Shown: positions 25,206 to 34,105, counted from the stretch's first letter. The stretch: 40,970 nt of DNA from DAOVFN01 sp964607835 (GCA_964607835.1 CAZSLL010000012.1:1-40970); one strand, 5' to 3'. Numbers and translations are program-made. Notes: generated by a model not told the origin, from the letters alone.

Positions 25206-25871
25206 TCAGAAATAAGTTCTTACCTTGAGAAGGCCCCTCCTGAGCTTGGATACCCTGCCCTGCTGACGCATGACCAGGCGGGCTCTGTTGCCCCTGATGG
25301 CCCGAAAGACGGATTCCTGGTCTTTGCCCGAGTCCAGGAGCATGTAGGACTTCCCCATTTCCTGCAGGAAGTGGCTGTCGCTGCCGCAGGTCACGGGAAG
25401 ACCCCTTGCCCTGGCGAAAGCCATGGCTTTGTCGTTGAAAGCCCTGAATAGTGTCCTGGCGTTGAACACCTCAACTGCGTCTATGTGATTGAGGGAGGGT
25501 CCCAGGGAGCGCCCAATGCCCCTGCGCATGAGGTCAAAGGGGTGGGGGGCAATAACAAAGCCGCCGCTCTCCTTTGCGAGGCAGGCGGTCTCGCCCGCGG
25601 AAAGGCCCTGAGGAAGGTCCTTCCTTATCCCGAGGACAATGAGCTCCCCGTCTGACGTGAGGACCTCCTGGCCGGGGATGACAAGGAGACCGGTTCCCCT
25701 TGCAGCCCTCTCAGCATCGAGGGAACCCTGCACAGAGTTGTGGTCAGTGACTGCTATGGCCCCGAACCCCAGCTCAAGCGCCTTCCTGACCACACTCTCG
25801 GGGCTGGCCCTGCTGTCCTTTGAGCGCGACGTGTGTATGTGGAGGTCTGCCTTGAGCTTCTTTCCTGTCAT
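25206..25871 (-). CDS. PHP-domain metal-dependent phosphoesterase
   Basis: The 221-residue protein has all typical PHP metal-ligand motifs: DLHIHTSRSKD (about 8-18), VTDHNS, PGQEV, APHPFD and CGSDSHF. Stand-alone PHP proteins of this size are phosphoesterases; one related family acts on nucleoside 3',5'-bisphosphates, but the substrate here is unknown. ATG 25871 has AGGTGAAG upstream. A longer in-frame frame extends across the divergent promoter and is rejected. Confidence 0.9.
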   Translation of the reverse strand: MTGKKLKADLHIHTSRSKDSRASPESVVRKALELGFGAIAVTDHNSVQGSLDAERAARGTGLLVIPGQEVLTSDGELIVLGIRKDLPQGLSAGETACLAKESGGFVIAPHPFDLMRRGIGRSLGPSLNHIDAVEVFNARTLFRAFNDKAMAFARARGLPVTCGSDSHFLQEMGKSYMLLDSGKDQESVFRAIRGNRARLVMRQQGRVSKLRRGLLKVRTYF

Positions 25872-25927
25872 AGCTTCACCTGTGTAAGTTTGTATAAACA
25901 ATATAAAAACAGCCATGCAAAGCCTTA
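25872..25927. promoter_or_regulatory. Divergent promoter of PHP gene and methyltransferase-glyS
   Basis: The AT-rich stretch TGTATAAACAATATAAAAAC (25891-25910) offers TATA boxes in both directions. ATATAAAAAC is 18-27 bases before ATG 25928, so the plus-strand transcript is probably leaderless. The minus-strand TTTATA lies about 25-30 bases before ATG 25871. Confidence 0.6.
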
Positions 25928-26917
25928 ATGGGTGGCATCTTGAGCAGGGGAAAGGTTCTTGGCATGTGTCAGGGGGCATGGGAGACCAAGCTCCTGGCAT
26001 CCGCAGTGGAGCTTGACATATTCTCGAGGATTGCAAAGGGAGCGAAGACCCCTGACCAGATATCAGAGGAATGCGGGGTGGACGCGCGCCTGCTGGGCAT
26101 GATGGTGAACGCCTGCGAGGCCATGGGGCTGGTTTCCAGAAAGGCGGACAAGCTCTACCTCTCGCCCGAGGCAAAGAGGCTGCTGGTCAGGGAAAGCCCG
26201 GATTACATGGGAGGGTTCATAGCCATGGCTGGCGGGGAGTACTACGACGCCTGGAGGGGCTTCAGGGAGACCGTCATCACAGGAAGGCCCGTGAGGAACG
26301 ACCGAATGCTAATGATGAGCAACCCCGGGTACGCCGGGGCCCACCTGAGGGCCATGGAGGCCCTGACTGCCGGGGCTGCCAGGACGCTTTCCACAAAGGC
26401 CGGGCTAAGAGCAAAGAGCCTGCTCGAGATAGGAGGGGGAACAGGCAATTATTCCTTTGCGCTGGCCAGGTCAGTGAGGGGAATGAAGGCCGTGATATTC
26501 GACTCCCCCTTTGCGTGCGAGCAGGCCAAAAAGAGGATAGAGAAAGGCGGGCTGAAGGGGGTATCGGTGAGGCCAGGAGACGCTGAGAAGGGCGAGCTAC
26601 CGAAGGGACACGATGCCATGATGCTCAGCCATGTTCTCCAGTGGATGCCTCCGGAGCGGTGCGAGGCCATGCTCAGAAGGGTGTGCGACGCGCTGCCGAA
26701 GGGGGGCACTGTGCTTGTGAACGAGTTCCTCCTGGAGAAGGGAGGCACGAGCCCCGCTTTCTCCAGCCTGCTCGCGTTCAATGCGTTCATGCTCTCTGAC
26801 GGGGGAGGCCTGCACCACAGGGAGAGCATAGAGGAGTGGCTTACCAACGCTGGTTTCTCAGGGGTTAAAGCTATAAAAGCATCTCCCATAATAGTTACCT
26901 TAAAGGCCGCCAAGTGA
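25928..26917 (+). CDS. O-methyltransferase-like SAM enzyme with N-terminal wHTH dimerisation domain
   Basis: The 329-residue protein has the architecture of the plant/bacterial O-methyltransferase family (Methyltransf_2). A winged-helix dimerisation domain (about 20-75, ELDIFSRIAKGAKTPDQIS and LGMMVNACEAMGLV) is followed by a Rossmann domain with LEIGGGTGNYS (about 162), VIFDSPFA, MLSHVLQWMPPERC and LPKGGTVLVNEF. It methylates an unidentified small molecule. It starts a transcript with glyS, 4 bases apart. Confidence 0.88.
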   Translation: MGGILSRGKVLGMCQGAWETKLLASAVELDIFSRIAKGAKTPDQISEECGVDARLLGMMVNACEAMGLVSRKADKLYLSPEAKRLLVRESPDYMGGFIAMAGGEYYDAWRGFRETVITGRPVRNDRMLMMSNPGYAGAHLRAMEALTAGAARTLSTKAGLRAKSLLEIGGGTGNYSFALARSVRGMKAVIFDSPFACEQAKKRIEKGGLKGVSVRPGDAEKGELPKGHDAMMLSHVLQWMPPERCEAMLRRVCDALPKGGTVLVNEFLLEKGGTSPAFSSLLAFNAFMLSDGGGLHHRESIEEWLTNAGFSGVKAIKASPIIVTLKAAK

Positions 26918-26921
26918 TAGT

Positions 26922-28433
26922 ATGAAATCAGAGCGCATCCTGGACATAGCCAAGAGAAGGGGATTCTTCTGGCAGAGTTCCCTTGTGCACGGGTCCATAG
27001 CGGGCTTCTATGACTACGCCCACCTCGGGGCTTCCCTGAAGAGGAAGTGGGAGAACGAGTGGAGGGCATTCTTCATAGGCCTTGACGACAGCTTCCATGA
27101 GATACAGCCCTGCCAGATAATGCCTGAGGAAGTTTTCAGGGCCTCAGGCCACCTGGAGTCCTTCATAGACCCCACCGTGAAGTGCAAGAAGTGCGGAGCA
27201 GTGGAGAGGGCTGACCACGTGATATCTGACAAGCTTGAGGGCGAGTTCGAGGGCGTGTCCCTGGAGAAGATGGCAGAACTCATCAAGTCACACGGCATAA
27301 AGTGCAGGTGCGGAGGGGAGCTCGCTGAGGTGGGAATCCTTAACATGATGTTTCCCCTGACACTGGGAACAGGGAAGCAGACCAGGAGGGGCTACCTCTC
27401 ACCAGAGACCGCCCAGGGGGCGTACGTGAACTTCAAGCCCCAGTTCGAGGCCCTGAGGAGGAGGCTTCCCATGGGTCTGGCCGTGGTGGGCAAGGCGTTC
27501 AGGAACGAGATATCGCCCAGGAATGTGCTCATAAGGCAGAGGGAGTTTACCCAGGCCGAGCTCCAGATATTCTTCGACCCCGACACCATCAGGGAGCACC
27601 CCAGTTTCCAGGAGGTGGAGGCGTACATGCTCAGGCTCTACCCGGAGAGGAACAGGGAAACCGGAAAGGTTGAGGAGCTCTCCTGCGGGGATGCAGTGAA
27701 GGGGCTCGGGCTTCCCAAATTCTATGTTTATCACATGGCCAGGATACAGCAGTTCTACCTTGACGTGCTCAGGATTCCCAGGAAGAGGTTCAGGTTCAAG
27801 CAGCTCACTGACGACGAGAAGGCGTTCTACAACAAGTACCACTGGGACATCGAGCTCGACCTGGAGAGCCTCGGGGGGTTCAGGGAAATGGCAGGCATAC
27901 ACTACAGGACAGACCATGACCTGAAGGGGCACCAGAGGGTCTCGGGCGAGAGCATGGAGGTCAGCATAGAGGGAAAGAAATTCGTGCCCCATGTACTGGA
28001 GCTGAGCTTTGGGGTGGACAGGAACATATACGCCCTGTTCGAGCTTGCCCTCAAGGACGAGAAGGAAAGGACAGTCATGCTGTTCCCCAGGAGGGTGTCG
28101 CCATTTGACGCAGGACTCTTCCCCCTGGTCAACAAGGACGGGATTCCCGGGAAGGCAAGGGAGGTCTTTGCCTCGCTTAAGCAGGCCGGTTTCAGCGTGT
28201 TCTGGGACTCAGGGGGCAGCATAGGCAGGCGCTACAGGAGAATCGACGAGGTGGGGATAGCAGCGGGAATCACCGTAGACCACCAGAGTCTGGAGAAGGG
28301 GGACGTGACCCTCAGGGACAGGGACACCATGAAGCAGATAAGGGTCAGGATAAAGGAGCTTCCCGGGGTTCTCAGGGAGTTCCTGGACGGAAAGGACCTC
28401 GCCAGGCTGGGCGTTCCCCTGGAGCAGAAGTGA
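26922..28433 (+). CDS. glyS: Glycyl-tRNA synthetase (alpha2 type)
   Basis: The 503-residue class II enzyme opens with ILDIAKRRGFFWQSS and GSIAGFYDYAHLG. It contains a Cys cluster (CKKCG and later CRCGG), motif 2 GKAFRNEISPRN with REFTQAELQIFF, motif 3 LSFGVDRNIYALFE, and a C-terminal anticodon-binding domain (about 375-490, RVSPFDAGLFPLV to IGRRYRRIDEVGI). It charges tRNA-Gly. The second half of the zinc cluster has CxC instead of CxxC. It is co-transcribed behind a methyltransferase of unrelated function. Confidence 0.97.
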   Translation: MKSERILDIAKRRGFFWQSSLVHGSIAGFYDYAHLGASLKRKWENEWRAFFIGLDDSFHEIQPCQIMPEEVFRASGHLESFIDPTVKCKKCGAVERADHVISDKLEGEFEGVSLEKMAELIKSHGIKCRCGGELAEVGILNMMFPLTLGTGKQTRRGYLSPETAQGAYVNFKPQFEALRRRLPMGLAVVGKAFRNEISPRNVLIRQREFTQAELQIFFDPDTIREHPSFQEVEAYMLRLYPERNRETGKVEELSCGDAVKGLGLPKFYVYHMARIQQFYLDVLRIPRKRFRFKQLTDDEKAFYNKYHWDIELDLESLGGFREMAGIHYRTDHDLKGHQRVSGESMEVSIEGKKFVPHVLELSFGVDRNIYALFELALKDEKERTVMLFPRRVSPFDAGLFPLVNKDGIPGKAREVFASLKQAGFSVFWDSGGSIGRRYRRIDEVGIAAGITVDHQSLEKGDVTLRDRDTMKQIRVRIKELPGVLREFLDGKDLARLGVPLEQK

Positions 28434-28563
28434 GTTGTTTCTGGTAAAGGAAATTACGAAAACAATCCGGTCAGGAGACCCGCTGTTCCTGGGTACGGGT
28501 TATGCCATCCTTTAGGAGATGGACTACACTGTTGGGGAGGGAACAAAGAAGCTGGTTTGCGGA
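28434..28563. other. Convergent intergenic gap with a possible hairpin
   Basis: This 130-base gap lies between two convergent genes and contains no gene I can support. A hairpin CCATCCT/AGGAGATGG sits near 28504-28523, enclosed by GTTCC (about 28486) and GGAAC (about 28548). It may end one or both transcripts, but there is no strong U tract. Confidence 0.35.
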
Positions 28564-31290
28564 CTATAGCTCTGCTCCGAAGAGCCTCTCCTTGATGAAC
28601 ATGGTTATCATGACCGTGCTGGAGACCCCTATTATCCAGGCCCAGTCCTCCAGGCCCAGCGGGACCGTGGTGAAGACCTCTGCCAGCGGGGCGAAGAGCG
28701 GATGCAGGACAGGAGAATAGATGACAAAGACCTGCATGGCCACTGAGGCTGCCATGGCCAGCACGAGCTTCATGTTGGAGAACAGCCCCACATTGTACTT
28801 CATCCTCACTGACTGTATCCTGACCATCTCGAACACTACCATGGCCGTGAACGCCATGGTCACTGCCTTTGCAGCGCCTGAGGGAAGGCTCATCCAGAAA
28901 AGGAAGAGGGTGCCCACAGCTATGACCGCGCCCACTATGAAGATGTCAGTGAGCACTGACCTGGAAAGTATGCTCTCCCTTGGCGAGCGGGGCGGCCTGT
29001 CCATGATATTGGGCGATGGTGGGTCCACTCCCAGGGCCAGGGCAGGCAGCCCGTCTGTGAGCAGGTTTATCCACAACAGCTGGATGGCGGTGAGGGGTAT
29101 TATGACCAGGCCTGTGGCAGGGTCTGTGAAGCCTATGAGTATGGCCAGGAAGACCACCAGGACCTCTCCCACATTGCTGGAGAGCAGGTACTGTATGAAC
29201 TTCTTGATGTTGTCGTATATGGCCCTGCCCCCGCTTACGGCCTGGACTATGGTGGAGAAGTTATCGTCCCTGAGAATCATGTCTGAGGCCTCCTTGGCCA
29301 CGTCAGTCCCCTTGATGCCCATGGACACCCCTATGTCTGCCTTCTTGAGGGCAGGGGCGTCATTTACGCCGTCCCCTGTCATGGCTATGATGTGTCCCTT
29401 CTGTGAGAGGGCCTCCACTATCCTTACCTTGTGCTCAGGGTTGACCCTGGCGTATACCGACACCTGCCCGACAGCAGAGCGGAGCTGGCTGTCAGAGAGC
29501 CCGTCAAGCTCCTCCCCTGTGAGGGAGCGGGAATCTCCCTGGGAAATACCAAGCTCCCTGGCAATGGCCAGTGCTGTGTTGCGGTGGTCCCCCGTTATCA
29601 TGACCACCTTTATGCCGGCCTTCCTGCAAAGGGATATGTCATTCCTGACGCTGTCCCTGGGAGGGTCTATCATACCCACCATGCCCAGGAAGGTGAGCCC
29701 TGATTCTGCTTCCCTTCTGGAGGCGCCCCTTCCCCGGATGCTCCTTGTAGCCACGGCCAGTACCCTCAGTGCGTCATCGCCCATGCCCTGGTTAGCCCCG
29801 AGTATGTGGTCCCGGTCAGCCCCCGTGAGCCTGGAGCGCCGGCCGTTCCTCATTATGTGGGTGCACCTGGAGAGTATGGTCTCTGGCGCGCCCTTGGCGT
29901 GGACTGCGGATTTTTCGCCCCTTGTGGTGATGACGCTCATCATCTTCCTCTCTGACGAGAATGGGAACTCCTTAATCCTCTTGTGACTGGAGAGCTTCTC
30001 GCTTCCCAGGCCTGCTTTGGCTGCGGCCACCACCAGGGAGCCCTCTGTGGGGTCCCCGAAAACGCACCATGTCCCGCTGTCCCTTGACACACTGGCATTG
30101 CTGCACAGGGCGCCGGAGCGGAGCACTGCCAGGAGGGTGGAGTCTGTCCCCGGATGGACCTCCCGCCCCCTGAACATGAACCTTCCCTTTGGCGAGTAGC
30201 CGCCCCCCTCCACATCAATGGACTTTCCGCTGTGCCAGAGCCTGGTTATGGTCATCTCGTTCTTGGTGAGCGTTCCTGTCTTGTCAGAGCATATCACAGT
30301 GGTCGAGCCAAGGGTCTCCACCGCCGGCAGCCTCCTCATTAGGGCGTTGCTGGAGGACAGGCGCTGTACCCCCAGGGCAAGGGTCACTGTCACTATGATG
30401 GGAAGGCCCTCCGGGATGGCGGCCACGGCGAGGGCTATGCCGGTCATGACCATGGTGGCCAGGAGCTCATCTGTTATGGGAAGCCCTGACAGCGGGCCTG
30501 ACCTAAGAAGGCCCATGGCTATTACCACGGCGCATACGCCCAGGATGAGAAAGCCCAGCTTCTTGCTGAAGGTATCGAGCCTGCGCTGGAGCGGGGTGGG
30601 CTCCTCCCCGGCCTCCTGTACTATGCCCGCTATCCTTCCTATCTGGGTGGACATCCCTGTCTCAGTGACCACCCCCTTCGCGCGCCCGTATATCACCACA
30701 GTCCCGGACCAGAGCATGCTGGCAGCTTCGGCAAGCCCGTCCCTGGTCACGGGCTCTGTGGTCTTGTTGACAGGAGTGGACTCTCCTGTAAGGCAGGACT
30801 CGTCAACCTTGAGCTCCACCTCCTCCATTATCCTCATGTCAGCGGGCACCCTGGTGCCCTGGTCTATTAGCACCATGTCGCCAGGCACCAGCATGGTGCT
30901 GGGAATCTTCCTTTCCTTGCCGTTCCTGATGACAACGGCCTCGTGGGCGGTCATGCGCTTGAGCGCGGCTATGGTCTTCTCTGCTTTGTACTCCTGGAAG
31001 AACCCAAGGGCAGCGCTTATGAAAACTATCAATATTATGGCCACGGCGTCAAGAATCTGGCCAATCAGGGCTGAGAATATGGTGGCGCCTATAAGAATCC
31101 GCACGAGGAAGCCGTTGAACTGGCCAATAAAAATACCAAGGGGTGTCTGCCCCCCCTCTTCAGTAAGCTCGTTGGGACCCCCGCCCCTTAGCCTCCGGGT
31201 GGCCTCCTCCTCAGAGAGTCCGGAAAGAGAGGTTCCAAGCTCGCGGACCGCTGCCTGGGCGCTCTTCTTCTGCCATCCGTTAAGGCCCAT
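28564..31290 (-). CDS. P-type calcium-transporting ATPase (SERCA/PMR1-like P2A)
   Basis: The 908-residue pump contains an N-terminal cation-ATPase domain, TGES (actuator), DKTGTLT (phosphorylation site, about 325-331), MIDPPR, TGDHRNT and GDGVNDAPALK. Ion-site residues match calcium pumps: IPEGLP in M4, SSNVGE in M5 and NLLTDGLPALALG in M6. About ten membrane helices are present. It likely exports calcium (or manganese) with ATP. It ends convergently with glyS and is monocistronic, with TATA-like sequence just upstream of ATG 31290. Confidence 0.94.
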   Translation of the reverse strand: MGLNGWQKKSAQAAVRELGTSLSGLSEEEATRRLRGGGPNELTEEGGQTPLGIFIGQFNGFLVRILIGATIFSALIGQILDAVAIILIVFISAALGFFQEYKAEKTIAALKRMTAHEAVVIRNGKERKIPSTMLVPGDMVLIDQGTRVPADMRIMEEVELKVDESCLTGESTPVNKTTEPVTRDGLAEAASMLWSGTVVIYGRAKGVVTETGMSTQIGRIAGIVQEAGEEPTPLQRRLDTFSKKLGFLILGVCAVVIAMGLLRSGPLSGLPITDELLATMVMTGIALAVAAIPEGLPIIVTVTLALGVQRLSSSNALMRRLPAVETLGSTTVICSDKTGTLTKNEMTITRLWHSGKSIDVEGGGYSPKGRFMFRGREVHPGTDSTLLAVLRSGALCSNASVSRDSGTWCVFGDPTEGSLVVAAAKAGLGSEKLSSHKRIKEFPFSSERKMMSVITTRGEKSAVHAKGAPETILSRCTHIMRNGRRSRLTGADRDHILGANQGMGDDALRVLAVATRSIRGRGASRREAESGLTFLGMVGMIDPPRDSVRNDISLCRKAGIKVVMITGDHRNTALAIARELGISQGDSRSLTGEELDGLSDSQLRSAVGQVSVYARVNPEHKVRIVEALSQKGHIIAMTGDGVNDAPALKKADIGVSMGIKGTDVAKEASDMILRDDNFSTIVQAVSGGRAIYDNIKKFIQYLLSSNVGEVLVVFLAILIGFTDPATGLVIIPLTAIQLLWINLLTDGLPALALGVDPPSPNIMDRPPRSPRESILSRSVLTDIFIVGAVIAVGTLFLFWMSLPSGAAKAVTMAFTAMVVFEMVRIQSVRMKYNVGLFSNMKLVLAMAASVAMQVFVIYSPVLHPLFAPLAEVFTTVPLGLEDWAWIIGVSSTVMITMFIKERLFGAEL

Positions 31291-31338
31291 ATGGATTATA
31301 TTGTAAGGGCTGTCTTATTAGCTTCCGGGCGCGCTGTT

Positions 31339-31950
31339 TCAGGCAGGGAGCTGGAAGTCGGCTGGCATCTCCATTCCGGGCGGAAGGGTGTTCACGGGCA
31401 TGTAGGCGAACATGCTCAGGGCGAAAAGCGCTATCAATCCCGCTATTGCCATGGGAATGACAAACGCCACTATTACAGCGATCGCTGCCTTATCGCCCTT
31501 CATGCCCTGCAGCCCCTTGAGGCCAAGCCACTGAAGGTACACTGACCACAGAGAGAACAGGAAACCTATGAAAGGTATCCAGCCCAGCAGGTATACGGGT
31601 GTTCCGCCGTAGAATGCTGCCTTCAGGGTCTCATGGAGGCCTCCCTTTGCGCCGAAGACGTAAGCCCACAGATGGAGCCAGAGTCCCATTATAACCGCGC
31701 CGATGATGCCCATCAGGTAGCCTGCGGGTATGAGCAGCAGCGCGAAGGCGCCGGGCAGTGCCATGGCGGCAGTGACTATCCCACCAAGGACAGCACCCAC
31801 CAAAGATAGTATGGCAAGGTAAATGAACGCCTGGGACACGTCTGTCTTCTTCTCTGCCGCGAAGGCCTTCTCAGGCTGCTTCAGGAAAAGAACAGCCTTC
31901 TGGAAAAGCCCCTCCAGCATTGCTTTGTGTTGGTTTGTTTTCTTAGGCAT
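31339..31950 (-). CDS. Yip1-domain-like membrane protein
   Basis: The 203-residue protein has a short soluble N terminus (FLKQPEKAFAAEKKTDVSQA) and five predicted membrane helices with conserved small and aromatic residues (HLWAYVFGAKGG, FYGGTPVYLLGWIPFIG, and GLKGLQGMKGDKAAI). The pattern is that of the Yip1 family found in many archaea, whose role is not established. ATG 31950 is preferred over 31983: ATATTTAAGC (minus strand) at 31971-31980 is a TATA box 25-30 bases upstream of it. Confidence 0.83.
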   Translation of the reverse strand: MPKKTNQHKAMLEGLFQKAVLFLKQPEKAFAAEKKTDVSQAFIYLAILSLVGAVLGGIVTAAMALPGAFALLLIPAGYLMGIIGAVIMGLWLHLWAYVFGAKGGLHETLKAAFYGGTPVYLLGWIPFIGFLFSLWSVYLQWLGLKGLQGMKGDKAAIAVIVAFVIPMAIAGLIALFALSMFAYMPVNTLPPGMEMPADFQLPA

Positions 31951-32049
31951 GAAAAGAATTGGTATCCGGGGCTTAAATATCACGCCTCCGGGGCTCTGCC
32001 GGGTCGCCGAGAAACCCCCGGCCGGTCGCGGGCCTGTCGTGATGCGGGG

Positions 32050-32376
32050 TCACTGGCCGCCCTTGAGGCCTACGATGGCTTCTGCTATCCCGCCGTACTT
32101 CTGCAGGGCCTCGCGGGCCTCATCTTCAGAGACCCCCGCCTTCTCAGACACCATGTCCACGTCCGCGTCAGAGAACCCCGAACGCTCCTGCTCCTCCACT
32201 TCCCCGGAAACCTGGAAGGTCTCCTGGCCCATCATGTTGACCCTGGACACCTGGGGGTTGCGTATAATTATGTCGCTTTCCCTGGTCCTGATTATGACCT
32301 CTTCGGCGTCGATGGCAGTGCTCTGGACGCCCATCTGTTTTGCCATTTTCTCCAGCTGCTTTGGGTTTATCTTCAT
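32050..32376 (-). CDS. nac: Nascent polypeptide-associated complex protein (archaeal NAC)
   Basis: The 108-residue protein has a NAC domain (about 1-65, INPKQLEKMAKQMG, IIIRNPQVSRVNMMGQETFQV) and a C-terminal UBA-like helix bundle (about 70-105, DVDMVSEKAGVSEDEAREALQKYGG). Archaeal NAC is a homodimer that binds ribosomes and nascent chains. ATG 32376 has TTTAAATAAC (minus strand) about 25 bases upstream. It is divergent from the HTH regulator. Confidence 0.96.
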   Translation of the reverse strand: MKINPKQLEKMAKQMGVQSTAIDAEEVIIRTRESDIIIRNPQVSRVNMMGQETFQVSGEVEEQERSGFSDADVDMVSEKAGVSEDEAREALQKYGGIAEAIVGLKGGQ

Positions 32377-32397
32377 GGTAATTGATTGTGGGGATGT

Positions 32398-32456
32398 TAT
32401 TTAAATCATGGAGGCAAGCCTGAAAAGCGCATTCTGGAAAGGAAACTTTTAAATAC
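32398..32456. promoter_or_regulatory. Divergent promoters of nac and the HTH regulator
   Basis: TATTTAAATC (32398-32407) serves nac on the minus strand, and CTTTTAAATAC (32446-32456) lies 20-30 bases before ATG 32476 on the plus strand, suggesting a leaderless mRNA. Confidence 0.6.
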
Positions 32457-32475
32457 AGTTTACCAATTACCGTAT

Positions 32476-33204
32476 ATGGATAGAGTAACTGACGAATTCT
32501 CTCTTGCAAAGCGCAAGCTTGCAAGAGACATGGTCGGGGAAATCGTGATGTCCGAGAACTCAGAGAAGGTAATCAAGAAATGGAGGAACATATTCAAGAT
32601 ATCACAAAAGGCCCTGGCCAACGAACTGCAGATAACCCCGTCTGTGATATCAGACTACGAGTCAGGAAGGAGACGCTCCCCGGGTATAAAGATGGTAGGA
32701 AGGTATGTAGAGGCCCTGATGAGGCTTGATGAGGAAAGCGGCGGAAACGTAATAAGGAGCTTCTCAAGGACAGGTTCTGAGGGCCCGGCCATCTCCAACG
32801 CCATACTGGATATAAAGGAGTTCTCTTCTGCTATGAGCGCCCAGGATTTCCTCAGGGCGGTAAACGCTGTTCCTGTGGCAAGGAACGGTATGGACAAGCC
32901 CGTATACGGCTACACGGTGATAGACTCCCACAGGGCCATAACAGAGCTCTCCTTTAATGAACTCATCAAGCTTTACGGCATCACATCACAAAGGGCCCTT
33001 ATATTCACCAAGGTCTCAACCGGAAAGACGCCCATGGTGGCCATAAAACTCACCAACCTGCACCCGTCACTGGTGGTGCTTCACGGGCCGGATGTGGTGG
33101 ATGATGTAGCAAAAAGGATAGCAGAGGTGGAGGGCATTCCCCTCGCCGTGTCCAGGCTTGGCTCTGCAGAGGACATACTCGATCAGCTCAAGCAAACAGA
33201 CTAG
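32476..33204 (+). CDS. Archaeal HTH transcriptional regulator (MJ0586-like)
   Basis: The 242-residue protein has an N-terminal helix, a cro/XRE helix-turn-helix (about 38-75, KISQKALANELQITPSVISDYESGRRRSPG) and a C-terminal alpha/beta domain (about 125-240) with VIDSHRAITELSF and VVLHGPDVVD. This matches conserved archaeal putative HTH-type regulators whose targets are unknown. The short start ATG 32476 is chosen from TATA position; the longer frame overlaps the promoter. Its stop overlaps the end of the convergent phosphoesterase gene by 4 bases. Confidence 0.87.
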   Translation: MDRVTDEFSLAKRKLARDMVGEIVMSENSEKVIKKWRNIFKISQKALANELQITPSVISDYESGRRRSPGIKMVGRYVEALMRLDEESGGNVIRSFSRTGSEGPAISNAILDIKEFSSAMSAQDFLRAVNAVPVARNGMDKPVYGYTVIDSHRAITELSFNELIKLYGITSQRALIFTKVSTGKTPMVAIKLTNLHPSLVVLHGPDVVDDVAKRIAEVEGIPLAVSRLGSAEDILDQLKQTD

Positions 33205-33884
33205 TCCAGTTCTATCTTCTTTATCTCACATTCTATTGTTTTTCCCCCGATGTCTATGATGCCATATTTGCCTGCGTAGAACGGGCCGGGATAGAAAAGT
33301 GTGGTCTTCCCTATCCTGTCCACACCACCGGCCTCGTGTATGTGGGCGGACACAACCAGTTTGGGCTGGTGCTTCTCTATGAATTTCCTTATCACCGGGG
33401 AACCCACATGCTCGCCTGTGGCCAGCCTGTCCAGCTTCGTGTCCCTGGGTGGGTTGTGCAGGATGAGTATAAAGTCCCCTGAAACACCCCCCACCATTTC
33501 ATCCAGGGCCTCGCTGGTCTCCTCCTCTGTGGGCTCGAACGCCAGGTGAAACGGGGTCAGGGCCCCACCCCACCCCATGAAGACCTCTCCCATGAAATTC
33601 CTGACCTTTCCGTGGAGGTTTACGTCGTATTCCTCAAAGGCGTCAATAATCTCATACGGGTCGTGGTTTCCTGGCACACAGTACAGGGGTGTCCCGAAAG
33701 CAACCAGTTTCTGGAGGATGATGTCAGCGATGTTGTGCTGGGAGAAGCCCGGGGGCTGGTTGAACATGTCCGTGAAGTCGCCCGGGCATATAATGAGGTC
33801 AAAATCCTTGGCATCAATCTTGCTGAAGAATTTGGACACATCATCAGAATATCCATGCACATCGGCTATGACAAGTATCCTCAT
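33201..33884 (-). CDS. Calcineurin-like metallophosphoesterase
   Basis: The 227-residue enzyme has the full metal-binding set: IADVHG (residues 6-11), CPGDFTD, PGNHDPYE, LILHNPP and SAHIHEAGG. It belongs to the Icc/MPE-type predicted phosphoesterases; substrates of archaeal members are unknown. ATG 33884 is supported by a TATA-like TTTAAG on the minus strand at 33918-33924; the longer frame crosses the origin region. Its promoter is divergent from orc1/cdc6, with the origin-like elements between. Confidence 0.9.
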   Translation of the reverse strand: MRILVIADVHGYSDDVSKFFSKIDAKDFDLIICPGDFTDMFNQPPGFSQHNIADIILQKLVAFGTPLYCVPGNHDPYEIIDAFEEYDVNLHGKVRNFMGEVFMGWGGALTPFHLAFEPTEEETSEALDEMVGGVSGDFILILHNPPRDTKLDRLATGEHVGSPVIRKFIEKHQPKLVVSAHIHEAGGVDRIGKTTLFYPGPFYAGKYGIIDIGGKTIECEIKKIELD

Positions 33885-33938
33885 GAAAACACCAGCGGTA
33901 GTGTATTGGAAACCAAACTTAAAAAGAGGTGGTGTGTT

Positions 33939-34105
33939 TGGGCCCGTGGTTTCCTGTGGAACCCCCTCCCTCCATGATTTCCTGTGGAAACAATAATAAT
34001 AAAACAAATAACAAGATATATAATATAACACTGTTATATTTTTATTTCTATTTTTTCAGCAAAAAGTTAAATATAACATCTCCATTAGAAACAAGGGGGG
34101 TATGT
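33939..34105. other. Origin-like region upstream of orc1/cdc6: two ORB-type sites and an AT-rich stretch
   Basis: On the minus strand, two sequences share TTCCACAGGAAA: RC of 33949-33962 (TTCCACAGGAAAC, then CACGGG) and RC of 33978-33991 (TTTCCACAGGAAAT, then CATGGAGGG). They resemble archaeal origin recognition boxes, a dyad flanked by a G-string. The stretch 33991-34080 is almost entirely A and T, fitting a duplex-unwinding element. It contains the palindrome AATATAAC-ACT-GTTATATT (34022-34040). A TATA box (GTTAAATATAAC, 34065-34076) and a G-rich ribosome-binding site precede orc1. An origin next to its initiator gene is the usual archaeal arrangement. Confidence 0.7.
34022..34040. repeat. 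Palindrome ATAAC-N3-GTTAT, copy 1 (orc1 promoter)
   Basis: AATATAACACTGTTATATT has perfect 8-base arms around ACT and lies 65-84 bases upstream of the orc1 start. A related half-site AAATATAAC overlaps the TATA box at about 34068-34076. Two further copies occur at polB and hjc. Confidence 0.75.

Noticed and set aside
25872..26174. N-terminal extension of the PHP protein
   Set aside because: It crosses the divergent promoter and the start of the methyltransferase gene, and resembles no PHP sequence; ATG 25871 with a ribosome-binding site fits better.
28486..28553. Riboswitch or guide RNA in the glyS/P-ATPase gap
   Set aside because: A hairpin and distal pairing exist, but there is no match to a known riboswitch core, no C/D or H/ACA boxes and no promoter.
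33929..34105. 59-residue N-terminal extension of Orc1/Cdc6
   Set aside because: It is translated through the AT-rich origin and ORB sites, gives a low-complexity sequence, and lacks a ribosome-binding site; ATG 34106 is the natural start.
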